Program-made: the position numbers and the translations under genes | The notes under the pieces: model-generated | The model's input: only the letters and a program-made list of their open reading frames with translations | Database searches by the model: none | What the model was told of the DNA's origin: nothing | From: Cardiocondyla obscurior | Lineage: Eukaryota > Arthropoda > Insecta > Hymenoptera > Formicidae | Direction: 5' to 3' | DNA: 64,000 nt | Assembly (NCBI RefSeq): GCF_019399895.1 | Contig: NC_091880.1 | Location: 2,542,001 to 2,606,000 of the forward strand | Part shown: one piece after another, positions 1 through 12,922 of the stretch | Numbering within the stretch: position 1 is the stretch's first letter | Layout of the letters: every line of letters begins with the position of its first letter

Positions 1-3000
1 ACGGTGTAATTTCGTATCTACGGTGTACATACATCTCGAGTTTTAGAAGTGCTTGATCTTATTAACATGATGAGCCTATTATATGTCAGAGTTGCAGTAT
101 GCACGTGGAATATTAAGGCAATACATGCATTACGTTCACTTCGAGCCTAGGCGAAAACTTTAATCGAGTTGATTTAACAACAATAATTAATTAAGCTAAG
201 TTATCTCAGACGTAATTAAACTTGTAGCTCCGTGCTAAAAACGGGGAGAAAACTATTCCGTAGGAAAGTTCATTCGCGTCGATACTGGGTCTACTGCATA
301 AATTTCCGCAATTAGCACCGAAATTCCTTTCGCTCGTCTTCGCCTCTGACACTTGACGTAAGTAATATTGTATTCAAAGCGACAGCCTTAGCCTCCCTTA
401 AGCATTTAAATTGCGCCACGGCTTAATTACGCGTGCCTTAAACCGAGAGACCTCGCGTCTGTAATAACCGTTGAGAGCGCTTCGCCTTCGTGGATCCTCG
501 CCAATTTCGTGTACAAAACGCGAGAGCAGTAAGAGAAACACGTACCTCATCCCCCGGGTGCTTGTTAAATCCAGCCTAAGTGCCGCATGACTTTTTGAAT
601 TACGATCGGCTTTGCCCGCTTCCCTGCCGCAAGTTTCACGAGCACGGTCCAATTAATCGCGAAAAACATGCGGAGGTCTTTTTAAAATTTCACGTCTAAG
701 CGTTTCCTCGCTTTAATGGCCAGAGCTACGTTACATCTGCGCTTGAGCCTTGTAAAACTACCTGAGTTAAAAAGGTCGAACATACAATCAACATCGGAAT
801 GAAAGTACCGGAAAAATTCGAGACGAATATTTTTCCTTTCTAAGTTTTAATTAACATTTTATTAAGACGCTTATGGGGAACAGTTTTATTTATTTATTTA
901 TATTAACGCACAAAACTCCCATTTACTGTAAACCAAAAAAATAAATAAATAAATAAAGTAAGTACACAAGAAAGAATAGAATAGAAAATAAATTTGGAAG
1001 TTAGAATTGTTGGTACTTTTATCGTTTATCGCTCTTGATATATTGGAAGTTCTCCCGGAGCGAAATACCGGTCCGCGATAACTTCTGAAAAGCCTGAGTT
1101 AGAGCCGGGCGGACAATTTTAGCAGCATCCTCGCGCGAGAGGAAGTGTCTTTTTGCGGGGACGTTTGGTCTGTTTATTTCTGCCTTTGTGCAACGCGGTG
1201 GCGTTCTCGCGCGTGACGAACGCCGCGTTCCTTCCTGAAGGCGAGCACGAAGCGCGGTGGTTCGCCATCGGCCGGTGGTCGGCACAGCCGTCTCAACCGC
1301 TAATTGTTGCACAATGCTCTCTCTCTCTCGCGAGTTCACAGGTGCATTGCACCAGAAATCCTCTCCCGGTACTCGCTCTGCTCGTCTCGCCCGTACTCGC
1401 CGCCGTTCAATGGCGTAGAGAGCGCCGCGCTAGAAAAGGATTGCGAAATGCGCCGCAGCTATCCTAGGAACGCGACAGATAAGAGATCTCATCTCCCGGC
1501 GTGATCTCTTAATCTATTGTAATCCGTGAACGCGCGAGCTTTGTCATTTCCTTCACAATTTTTTTTTTTTTTTTTATTTTATTTTATTTTTTTTAATTTT
1601 AAAAACCGTGGCGAACGACGTGGGTAGTAACGAGAGTAAAAGGAAAAGAAATTACCTGACACATATTAGTACATTTTTACGAAATTTTTACTCGCTGTGA
1701 AGATTATTCTGAAGCGATAAAGTAACTTATGGAACATTTTCGCGGAAGGTAAAAAAAAAAAAAGAAATAATCGAGAAGAATTATTTAATTATCGTGGAAT
1801 TATGTAATAAAATTTATTCGAGTATTCGTGGGAAACGCGACAATACTTTACGTGCCGGATTAAAATTCAACGTTACTCTTTCGAAGATGTCCTCTCTATT
1901 GTGATTCCCTGCGGCCAATCCTGCCGCCGGAGTCCTCGCCGTTTCGAGGTTCGCGTAACGACGAATGCACTTAGGCGCTTGTTTCGCGGAAGGAAGAGGG
2001 AAAGTGTGAAAAGTTTGCTTTCTTATTTACGCCTCTGGTACTCTATCGAGGCGCGATTAGGTCGACGTGTCCGTCTCGTTTGTGGAAGTGAAAGGACGGA
2101 GAACCGTTTTCGCGTTCGGCCGACCGTGCTCCTACGTGAGCAAGCCGCGACTTATCGTCAGAAAATCCCAGCCGCGATCGCGGACCTGTGCTGGGAAACC
2201 CGTATTAAGGGCGGCTGGTCCGGCGATTTGCCCGACCGACCCCTCCCAAGGTTCATTCGAATGTTCCGTCTGAATGCCCGATTGAATAGATTCAACCCTT
2301 TCATGCGCTTCGGGGGCCGAAATGAATCCACGCGCCTCGTATAATCTTCCCATTGCAAAACGCGGTGGATAGCATTCGTTTAAATATTCGATAAAAGCTT
2401 CATTTCGCGATCGCCGGATTATATTTCCGCGATAACGTATGAAAACTTTTTAATGCGTTCTAAATTAGATTTATTTAATGTGCGAGCTGTATATTTAAGT
2501 GGGATTTGCCGCGTCGTTAGGCACGGATATCTCTTCTGTATGTATTTTCCTCCTTCAGTTCTCGTTAACGACACGTAGATTTTCCCGCGGACGCTGTTTT
2601 CACTTTTATTTTATTTTATTTATTTATTATATTTTTTTTTTACTTTTTCCGAGACGTTAATAATTATTTCGTCTCGTATAATATATGGAATTGCACGCGA
2701 TATAAGTTTCTCCGGAGAGATTAGTCCAGGGGGATCACTTGGAATATATTCTTGTTAAAATCATTACGCGAGCCATAGTGCCGAGATGTTTTCCAGCACT
2801 GGTGAAAGTTTAACGATTACCCATCGTTTATTAGGAAAATTAATGTTACAGTTGGGTTTCAATTAAACTCTTAAAAAGGTATAAAAGCTATAAAACCCAG
2901 CCCCCTATTCAATTTCTACGTATTAGTAAAAGTTTATTTTACTTCGGGAGATTCTCATTTATATTCACGTGAGCCTGTAAACGTACGGCTAATAATTAGT

Positions 3001-6000
3001 TTAACATTTAAACAAGATACAGCATGCAGGTAAAGATTTAATAGAATATGAAATCGGTAGGCACTCGATTAAAATCACAATCCACAGGCTGTTTAAGGGC
3101 AAGAAATGAAACGTTGGCCGTTTCGTATCAATGATGGTGAAATAGCAAATCGTTTGAGACAGACTTTAATCGTGCGACAGTTTGTCGCGGAATACACTCT
3201 CCTTCGTGCTTCCGGTTCATTGTTACGATATACCGTTTCTACCGACGCGAATGCAATTTTGCAATCCTCGACCTCTTCCTTCCTCTTGGCGGGCGCAATT
3301 CGCGGATACGCTTTTCTGCATATTACATTACTCTATACCGTGCTCATTTCCCCGACGTGAAATTGCTCTCTTCGTCTCTCTCTCTCTCTCTTTCTCGCGT
3401 GTCGACTGGGGCACCATGTCCGGGATCCGCGTGCGACACGCGTCACTAACGTGACGTCGCCGTCCCAGCGGTGATGAGCGGCAGCATCCTGTGAGCTCAA
3501 TGCGAATCGACGACGGCCACGCCGATTAGCCATCATCGCGCAGATGAGAAGATTGGCCCAGAGTTTTCATAATTAACGCCGATCGCACGTCCCGCCGCCG
3601 CGTCGCCCCCGCCGTTTATTGTTTCGCATACCGGGGAAGTTATGTTTCCGCACCGTGCGATCTGTTAACACTTTCGCGAAGGAAAGGAAGACTCTAGGGT
3701 CTTCGAAGCCGTTCCGTTCGTCTCGTTCTTGGAAGGAAGAGAGAAATTTTTCGCGCGTTTCACGGCTCGGGGATTATTGTCCGTGTGATTCCGACGATCA
3801 ACCGCTTCTCTGGGAACGAGACCCTCCTTCTCGATTTTATATGTTACCTAACTTTGAGAATGGGTCGTGTAATATCGCTCGTGTGATTATGAAAGTGTGC
3901 TGAATCGCGCATTCTTGATCGAGGCAGGAGTCACCCGGTCTGTACGTTCTTGCGAGAGTGTGGCTGTTGTTTAACGGGACAAAGCGAGGGGTTGCGGACG
4001 TAAATTATAAATTTTTTTTTCGTTAACTTCCCGTACCACGAAGTAACGGGGAACGCAACGACTTATCAGAATCATCGTAGCGGAATGCTTATCAATGGCA
4101 CAATATATTTCCGGGAGAGTTACCAGGCCGCATGTGAGTCACTAGACGTTGTACGTCTGGCTTAATTAGTAGTATCGTTGAAACGTAATTCTCTAGATTA
4201 GGCGCGCTAAAGAGCAAGATGGAACAACAAGAATAATTTTCTATGCTTAAGTTAACTTACAATGCTAGTTAATATCGTGAAATATGAAACGTTTTCTTCG
4301 ACGTAAATTTATTAATGAATAACGCAAGTATTTATGTCTCAATCAATATATCACATGATGGTTATCATTAATGAACGCATCGAAAAGGTTTTAACGTATG
4401 ATTATGCGTATTTAATAATTTGAAATAAATTCAGGTTTGATGAAGACATAATTTGTTAGGAAATAATTAATATTTAGTAAATTTATAATATACACTTTAA
4501 TAAACTATTTTTTTTTTCTTTTTTATAACGTGCTCTACTTGCGTTATTTTAGTATCTAAAAATTATCACATTTCTCACATCGTCGTTATTTAGTAGTTTT
4601 AATTAGCAGAGAGTTATTATTAATTTTTGGGTCACCTACAAATGCTGCTAGTTATTAGTGTGTCTGATCGGGAAATATAACGATGTTGTTAATATAATGC
4701 ATATTGCATTTGCCTAACAAGTAATTATGTAAAATTAATATTTCTGATTTTCAAATATGATATTTAATTGAACGAACTTCAAACAGGTTGTAATTAATAT
4801 AAATGTAATTAATGAAAAATTATTAAATTATAACTTTTATTAATTATTTCTACGCAATATGTTTATGCAAGTATAATTCAAACGCGAACGCTTGAATATA
4901 TATAAAAAAAAAAAAAATTGATAATTAAAACACTTCAGCACATTGTTATAATCAAACTTTTAGAGCCGTAATGTCTTGTAAAATAGTTCTCTGAGGATAT
5001 GTCGTATATTGATCCACCGTTCGAAACCGCACAGTATTAATACAATATAATTATTTTTCGCTGTCAATTATTCTTCATTTACGAGCCACGAGATGCAACA
5101 AAAACCAATGTGGCTGGAAAGGTTAACGGAGCCGTCCGGTCGTGAGATCTTCTTATCTCCGAACCTTACTCGATCTCCGGCGAACCGTAGGTAAGCGGGA
5201 ATCCAGACTTTTTTTTTTTGACCGGTATATACCGGTCCGCGGGTGACGGTTCCGTGGATTAGAAGTGGGATATATGATAGTCTGCTATCGTCTCTCCTTC
5301 TCTTCAGAGAGAGCTCTCATTTGATTTTCCAAAGTACCGTTTTCTTCTACGAATCTAGCGCAATCCATCTGCTTCTCTGCAGCGCGCAAAGTGGCCGCTA
5401 CGTCGCCTTGTTGACGTTTAAATTATCTCCCGGGTGTTCTCGCGGATAAAAATTAAATTAACAAAGTCAACGCGTTTTACCGCCGCGACATCCAACTCCT
5501 TCACTAACGTACGCCGTCCTTACTTCAAACGCAGAAAGAAGTACGTTAAGTTTCTTAGAGGTAAAGCACTCGCGCTAATCAAATAATCTTAACGCGGTGC
5601 TTTGCGCGTAACGACCGTGGCTGAATAATTAGGCGAGTGAGAGATTTACTTCGAATGCGTTATTTTTTTTATTTTTATTATTTTTTATTTTTTATTTTCT
5701 TTTGTTTAACGGAGCGATATCTTGGCGATCGAACGGGCTCGAGATATCTCAACGAATCGCTCTACGATTTCCCGCACGACGCAAACAGCCAATAGAGCGA
5801 GGCACGGGATAACGGTATACGCTAAAGTCGCGAGTGCAACGAGCGCGATAATAGCGGACGCCGCCGGCGCAGAGAACAACCCGTGCCCGATACAATTTTA
5901 ACGCGCGTTTTATAACGTGCCGCGCACGCGGATACGTGATTTGCTCCGCGCTGCGTGTGACATTTGTCGCCGCGCAGAAAACTGGCCGTGAAATCCGATG

Positions 6001-7727
6001 CACGCGACGTTTATCCGGACGAGTGCGGCGAAATAAAGGCACGAAGGCTCGATTGAATTACGGAGAGAATGTCCCACGCGTCTTTCTTTCCTTCGAAACG
6101 CGTGGCGGCTTTAAAGTCAAGACGCGGAAGATGTGGATTTAATTTTTTTTTTTTTTGGAGATTACGTTGACAATAAGATGTGACACGGTTCTTTCATTTT
6201 CCTGCTCTATTTTTTTTTATTTTTTTATTTTTTTTATTTCAATGCATCTCGTGCTCTTTTAGAAGTTAGATTAAAATATAATCGAATTGTGGATCTACAT
6301 ACGTGCTCGTATATTTCTTATTTTACGTTAAACGGACCGTCGCTCGTCTTTGTTCGAGTTTAATTAATACATTTTACTTTTAAACGTTAATTTTATACTA
6401 TTATATATTACAACGGTTTTTCCGTTACCTACGAGACATCGAACTCCTTCAAGTCCGGCAAAAACTGCGTAATATACCTTCACGGAGACAAAGCGAGACG
6501 TGAACCTGACATTTCAATTTATTCTTAAGCAACTTCTCGCTTTAATGGCCGGAACTGCTTGTTTATTCTATCTAGAAGCTCAAGGAGTCCCTGAAATAAA
6601 AGTCAGAAACAGTCTCACTTAATTAGCCTCTGCAAAGATTAACGCAGCAGCACCGGGATTTATTCGTACGCGTTTTTTTCTTTTTTTTTTTTATCGATAA
6701 ACAAATCCGCTGGGGCGAGGTACCGGTGATTCGTAATCGCTTTACATCCCGCGATGGAAAGTAAAGTGGCTTTTATACACCGCCCGGGACCAGACGTGCG
6801 CTCGCGACGCAGACCTTATTACGTGCACTCAGAAGTGCCGCTCCTCGCTTACGAAGACAGAGAGAAAATGCGGTTTTATCGGCTGAAAACGTGTTCTCTT
6901 TACGAGCCAGAAGGCGTACGCGCGCCGGGGTCTTGCTATCGGCATCCGGTCCGTCCATTTCCGCCCTGGCTCCGGTAACTCGGTGAAACATCTGTATCCT
7001 CTTCGTCGGCTCACTCGTCCCCATCGATCTCTCTCTCTCTGTTCTCCCTCTTCTTTCCTCCCTTTTGTTTTTTTTTTTTTTTCTCCGTAGCCTTTTCTCA
7101 TTATCATTGCTCACCCGCGATTAAAGGTTTCACCGCAATCTCATTACGAGATGCGCGAAACAATGTGTTCTTTCATACCCGTCTAATTTGTCCGCGCTTA
7201 TCGAACCGTTGAACTAAAGAAGTAACATTATTAATTTGTGGCCGTTCGTAATAATCGTATTTAATGTCGACATTCGCCTCACTTCGCCGTGGAAAAATAT
7301 GTTATTATGCCCTCGCGATTGCACGCAAAATTTGTCGAATTAGAAGACAGAAACTTATTGTTGCCGCGGAAAGTAGCTCGAGCCGTGGGAGATAAAGAAA
7401 CCCCTTACGTTTTCGTCATTTCCGCCGAGGAAACTGGGAAAAGGAACGCGACGCCTCTCTCTTTCTCTCACGTCATTTCTCATTTCGGCGAGAACGTGAA
7501 TTCGATTTCGACGCTGGAAGACGTTGAAAGCGCAGATAGCCGTACGTTACGTCGTTACCGCATAGTTTCCTAATCACGTCTACAGCGTGACATCACTTAC
7601 TATCATCGTCGTCGAGGTCTTGCGGTTCTAGTCATTACTCCGCCAGTTATCATCGCGAATCCGTGAACAAACAAACCACTCACTCTTCAGTTTTTTTTCC
7701 TCGGATTTTTTTTTTTTTCTTTCTTTC

Positions 7728-7751
7728 TTTTTTTTTTTTTTTTTTTTTTTT
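7728..7751. repeat. Poly-T tract (24 nt)
   Basis: Uninterrupted run of 24 T, preceded by further T-rich sequence from about 7,705. Likely length-variable. Confidence 0.95.
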
Positions 7752-8513
7752 GCGAGCCACTTGACGTCTCGCGGAAATAAAATGTCAACGATGAAGAATA
7801 GTTAACAATATTTGTTATTTGTTCGAGCGGCGAGATTCAATCGAACGGGAACTCGCGGCGCGTGCACATCGTTTAAGTCACTTACGTCCCGGCGTCTTGA
7901 AGTTTCCGATTCAACAATGGTCACCTGCGTTTCCGCGATACGATCGATAGAGCATAGAGGGATGCGAGGGTGCGTGCCACGCTCGTCGCGTGAGGGCCCC
8001 TCTCCGGTCTGCGAGGGGTTTTCCTTTCTGGCCGAACGTCAACCCAAACCCCGCGCTGGTCGATATCGTTCCTTCTTTTGCGTGCGTTTCGTTCGGTGGC
8101 GACACAATAAATTCATAAGCGGGCACATAAATTAATTTCAAAGCGCAATATTCTTTGAACGCATTCGAATACCGCACGCGCGAAATACCGCTGATATGAA
8201 TTTGTCGATATTTTTTTGCACACCCGCGCAGGGCACGCCATAAACACGGGAATATACATATAAAAATAAAGCTGGAAACATTTTTCTGATTTTTCATCCC
8301 GGATGTTATTTGCCTCCACTTCCGAATTTAGCACGTAATTAATTTAGACGTAATTAAGCGCTCATTTATTATCCCTGCCCGCTCTCAATAAGCTGTTTTT
8401 ACATCAGCGGGCAATGTTCTGCCTAAATACAGACTTCGCATTACGAGCTGCCTCCGATTCTACGTGTTTTTAAACCCAGAGTCGTCACGAGGAGATTTTT
8501 CAACTCTTCACGG

Positions 8514-8535
8514 TTTTTTTTTTTTTTTTTTTTTT
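8514..8535. repeat. Poly-T tract (22 nt)
   Basis: Uninterrupted run of 22 T in non-coding DNA. Confidence 0.95.
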
Positions 8536-8907
8536 CTTTTTACAATTTCATTGAAATTTAAAACACTCGCGAAAGAACGCTTGACGGTATGCGTATAGAA
8601 ATATATAATATTTTAATAACGCCGTTTTGTCGGCTGCGGTTTATAAACACGCAAATAAACGCTCGTCCGGATTATAAACAAAAGGTGTTTATACTCGTAG
8701 GCACACTTCGTACACCCAGCCGATGAATTGTAACTGTACTTTGCCGGCGGGGTCCCTCCGCGATAGAGGCATCGACATTAACCAAGTTACGTAACGGCCG
8801 ATTCTCTCTACCTTTCTCGACGAACGACGGGGCCCGAGGTGCAAGCCGCTTCTCTCTTCATCTCCGTTTGTTGTCTCTCACCGTCTTACCGTCTCGTTGT
8901 GTACCGA

Positions 8908-8929
8908 GAGGCCCCGTGTACGGGGCCTC
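8908..8929. repeat. Perfect inverted repeat, 10-bp arms
   Basis: GAGGCCCCGT at 8,908-8,917 is followed, after a 2-nt spacer, by its exact reverse complement ACGGGGCCTC. In DNA it is a near-palindrome, and in RNA the stem would need a slightly opened loop. It lies in a CpG-rich patch (about 8,750-9,070) without a recognised gene. Confidence 0.85.
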
Positions 8930-11900
8930 GTTCGCCTCGCACGCGTACCTCGCGCGGAGGAGTAAATCGCAAAGTACAGTTACTCGTTTGTAGGAGCGCC
9001 GAGGAGAGGACTCGATAGATAGGAGAGCTAACGCGAATCGCCCAGCATCGCGTCTTTCACAACGAGAAACCCATGAAATATTACGCGGACGCGTCGGCAA
9101 CTTTGCCAGAACTCCCGAAATGGTCCCTCGAATAATTTCGAAAAATTTCGTAAAATTATTTTCGTTAAAACGCGCTTCGTTCACCGAAAAATAATAAATC
9201 TCCACGCACGTTGCTTTCGAAATATTTCTTTAATGATATTTAGCATCTGTATTTATTTAAGCTTGAACACCTTTGGGATTACAACCGGGCACGGTCGTAT
9301 GCACTTCTGTCGTTCATTAACAGCAAAATGTACGCGTTAAAAATTACCGATCCTGCGACGTTTAAAATTCTCGCCGGGTGAAAATCGATTTTTAGACGTC
9401 GAGGCGAGAATAGAACCGTGCCGCGTGCCATTTTCTTTATCAATCTTTTAAGACTGCCGCGGGTTAAATTAGTGGCCGTTCCGTAGCAGACGATACGATG
9501 TGAAACAGTACTTTTGTATTCAGAAGTGACGGTAAAACCTGCCGCGCTCCCCGTGGCAATTAACTTCTTTCATCTATTTCAATTAACGTCGACCTACTTT
9601 TGACGTTTAACAGAAACTAGCCGGACGGTCCATAAGTCGCGCCGCGGAAACCGTGTTCGGACGCATGTTACCCACCGGGCGAACCGGGTCACCTGTTTCC
9701 CCGGTTTTCCCTTCCGATAGCGATCGCGGGTTCGATCTGGAATTATTAATAAACGCATTTCGACATCGTGCCCGCGCGGTCGGTCTCTCCCGGAGTTTTA
9801 ATTGGCCTCGCGTGCATTAACGCGCAATAACGACGTTTCGCGGGCCCGTTGCGACGACTCGGGACAAAACGGGAAAGAAAGAGATGGGTAAAAGAGGGAA
9901 AGACGCAAGCTGCATATTAAGTGCACGCTCGATTCGACGTGTTGCAATCAACCGGCATGATACGTACTATTCGTCGCGGCGTGCGAAAGCGACGACGTTT
10001 CGCAAAAGAGGAGGAAACGCTTGAGAGTTCAAGTATGACAGTTCGAATCCGGTACGTTGCATCGTCGTTCCAGATTAAAATAGTACTGATAGGAGGAGAA
10101 AAAAAAAAAAGAGAGAACCAGATTGGATTTTCCAGACCAAGATAATTTTAATTGAATTTATACGGAATCAGTTCGGCCGTTGAAAGTAATCCTGCCATCG
10201 ATCACTGCGGATAAAAATGTAGTCTCTAACTTTAATTTCTCTTTCACTTGCTCGTTGCGTTGAACACCGTTGCTAGAAAATTGGAGTTTAATCACGCGAC
10301 TACGAAATGAATTTGAAATAGGGGAAAAGAAAAAAGGGGGATAAAAAAAAAATCTTCGCGGATTATGTCGCGCGAAAAGGATTGAAATAAATTCGTCGCG
10401 GAATAGACGAAGCGTTTATTGATCGTAAAATTGTCAGTGCGTTTGAAACGTGCACCCGCGTTTTGCGATTTGAAGGCCGGGAACACGCGGTCTGGGTGAT
10501 TTTTCGTTTAATTGCTCGTTACTAATTACTGAGCTGATGAATTTGTTTCCCATCGGGGGAATGCTCTTAATTGTCGAGAGTAATCGCATTTCATTGTGTT
10601 TTTAAGAGAAACTAGACATGACAGAACGCACGCTACACGCACGTTATACATTTTTTTTTTTTTTTCTACGTTAAAGAAAACTATTTTACATTTAATTTAA
10701 TTATTAATAATAATATAAATTATGAAATATTTTTAATGGAAAAAATATTAATGAAAGATTCCCGACGATAAGACACATTTTCATTTTTCTTTTTTTTTTT
10801 TTAATATTTTTTTTTATTTTACATTTAATGCTACGCGTCTCTGAGAAAGCGAAAGAGAAAACGGAGAAAAATAATAGCAAACTTGAGAGATATATATATT
10901 GTTTCTTGGATTGCGATTGCGCTTTTAGAATCGAAACGTCTGTTTTTCACCCCGCGATGTCGAAACGCCGTATTTTAATTGCGAAGCATAATCGCAAACA
11001 TCGTTGGGCGCTCGAAACGGGCGTTACGTAAATGAGCCGTAATCATCGGACAGGACGAATAATTAGTGTCTCGTCGGCTGTGAATTCGCTCGAAGGAACG
11101 GACGGGAAACCACGGAATTAAGTTTCGCAAATTCACGGGTCTAATTGCACGGCACAGGGCGATTTCTCGCAAGCTCTCGCCGCCCCTCGCGAAATCCGCG
11201 CGAAATATCGGAAAGCAGAACTTGCCTCGATATTCGGGCTAGTTCCATGCAACTTACATTAGACACGCCCAGCGACCAGGCCGGTTTATCAATCGATGCG
11301 GTAAACTTCGATCTGACTTTTCGTCGGGTTCAAACCGAGCAACGTTTTCTCCTCCGGGACGCAAATCTAGCTGGTCAGCGACGTTTATCTCGCATCTACG
11401 CGCGATTGCAAGCGATAAGAGCGACCGTGAGTTTGAAAAATTATCGGATCCTCGACGGGAATAGTTAGCTCTTCACACGGAGAAGAGAAAGTGACGAGAT
11501 GCCATCATCGAGGTATTTTCAGCGTGATCTTTTAATCGGTGACGGCGTCTGCGTTTTGTCGACGTCTGCGGAACGACAGATCCAAGCGGGTCTGCTTGCG
11601 ACTTAGCATCAGGGACGTTCCCGTGCGACGACCACGGGACGATAAGCACGGCTGTTCATGGAAAATTAATTTTGCTACGCTTTCACGTGCGCGCATAAGC
11701 ATCCAAAGCCGCGATTCCGTCCTGCCCGCGCGATACGGGCGATGAGCGCATCGCTCGCGTCAGGTCACTTCGTCAAGACCTTACATCCCTGACGTAAGAC
11801 GCACTTATAGGCCGCGTTACGACCTTCTGGAATTACGCGCGCGATATCACCGGGATGTAATTCAATTTGATGTTCGCCCGACGAGTCAAATCCGAAAAAG

Positions 11901-12804
11901 AATCGCGGGTATTTAACGCCATTTGCGTCGCACTGCGAAAAATGCATTCGTAATACAGTTTCTCAAGGTTATTTTGATTATGCAGATAGACTATTCAAGC
12001 CGGTAATAACCGGCGCGCAGTTTACCGTGTTAGGAAAAAAAAGAAAAAAAAAAAAAATAAGAAAAAAGGAAATGTATAATTTATTTAAAAATTATATCTA
12101 TATATTTTATACTAATGACACCCGGACGTCAGTTTGTTCAAGAAAATTATTATCAGACAGATTTTCGCGTGTCATTGTTCGCAATTATGCCTAGCCGATT
12201 GGTTATATTTAGAAGCAAATTACGAGAAATCATAGAGCGATAATTGCGCCGTCGTATTATCTAAACATGGGAAAAGGACGGCTCGCGTGTCGCGTTGCAC
12301 ACGTGTGAACGCGTCGTGCGTGTGCGGAAGGTATGAGCATCTGCCGGCCATACGTTCGGTCTGCCAATTGTGGCTTGTTAATTTCGCTGCGAGTCGTTGC
12401 CTCGCGCTAATTGAACGCCTTGACGAATTTTAAACGAAACCAAGTGCCAAAAAGCCGCGATAATCCGTCGTGTTTCGCTCGAACCTGCCGTTGCGGGGAA
12501 AAAGAGGTTTTTAAAAAAAAAACCTGCCGCTGTGACGTAAATGCATCGTTTTGTAGTTGACATCGAATTAAGTTAATTTGATAATGTATTTTCGTTTTAT
12601 TATCTAGTTATTTAATATATCGCGTGCACTTTGGGGTCTTTGAGGAAGTCCTTGGAGATCACTCGCGCCTCCTTGCCCACTACACGTGGTGCATTCTCTC
12701 CTACTTATTCCATTATTGTAAAATTACCGTACGCGGAACGACGTCCACGTACTTACCTGACGCGCTTAGCGTTTCCCGTGTTTCGCGTTTTACTTTTGCG
12801 ATAG

Positions 12805-12922
12805 AATCGTTGCACATCCATGGCTTATTGGCCTCCCCAGCGGCCTTGCAGCGGTGCTCAATCGCCCTCTCAAAAGTGTGTCGGCTATTCGAATATCGAG
12901 CAGGAGGTGAATGTACCTGGAG
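12805..12922 (+). CDS. Candidate upstream exon of the furin-like membrane protein
   Basis: An AG acceptor (GCGATAG) precedes 39 open codons, and a GTGAGC donor follows at 12,923. The exon ends in phase 1 with G; joined to the CT that opens the exon at 20,567 this makes an Ala codon and keeps the frame. The peptide has three cysteines and looks like extracellular linker (Pro, Ser, Gln, Cys-rich), which suits the ectodomain it would extend. An ATG at 12,820 could also serve as a start, but no signal peptide follows it. The intron to the next exon would be 7.6 kb. This is inference from phase and composition only. Confidence 0.42.

Larger units (their letters stand above)
1..12804. other. No recognisable gene; upstream intron or intergenic DNA
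   Basis: I examined both strands and found no open stretch with a recognisable domain or a convincing exon chain. The sequence alternates AT-rich blocks (for example 4,200-5,000) with CpG-containing blocks, and is punctuated by poly-T tracts such as 7,728-7,751 and 8,514-8,535. The membrane-protein gene to the right must have a signal-peptide exon further 5', so part of this stretch may be its first intron. No tRNA or rRNA was seen. A TATCGATA motif (DREF-type element) at 6,692-6,699 has no gene next to it. Confidence 0.5.

Noticed and set aside
10015..10055. GTTCGAATCC, resembling a tRNA T-loop
   Set aside because: No acceptor stem, D arm or anticodon arm could be placed around it.
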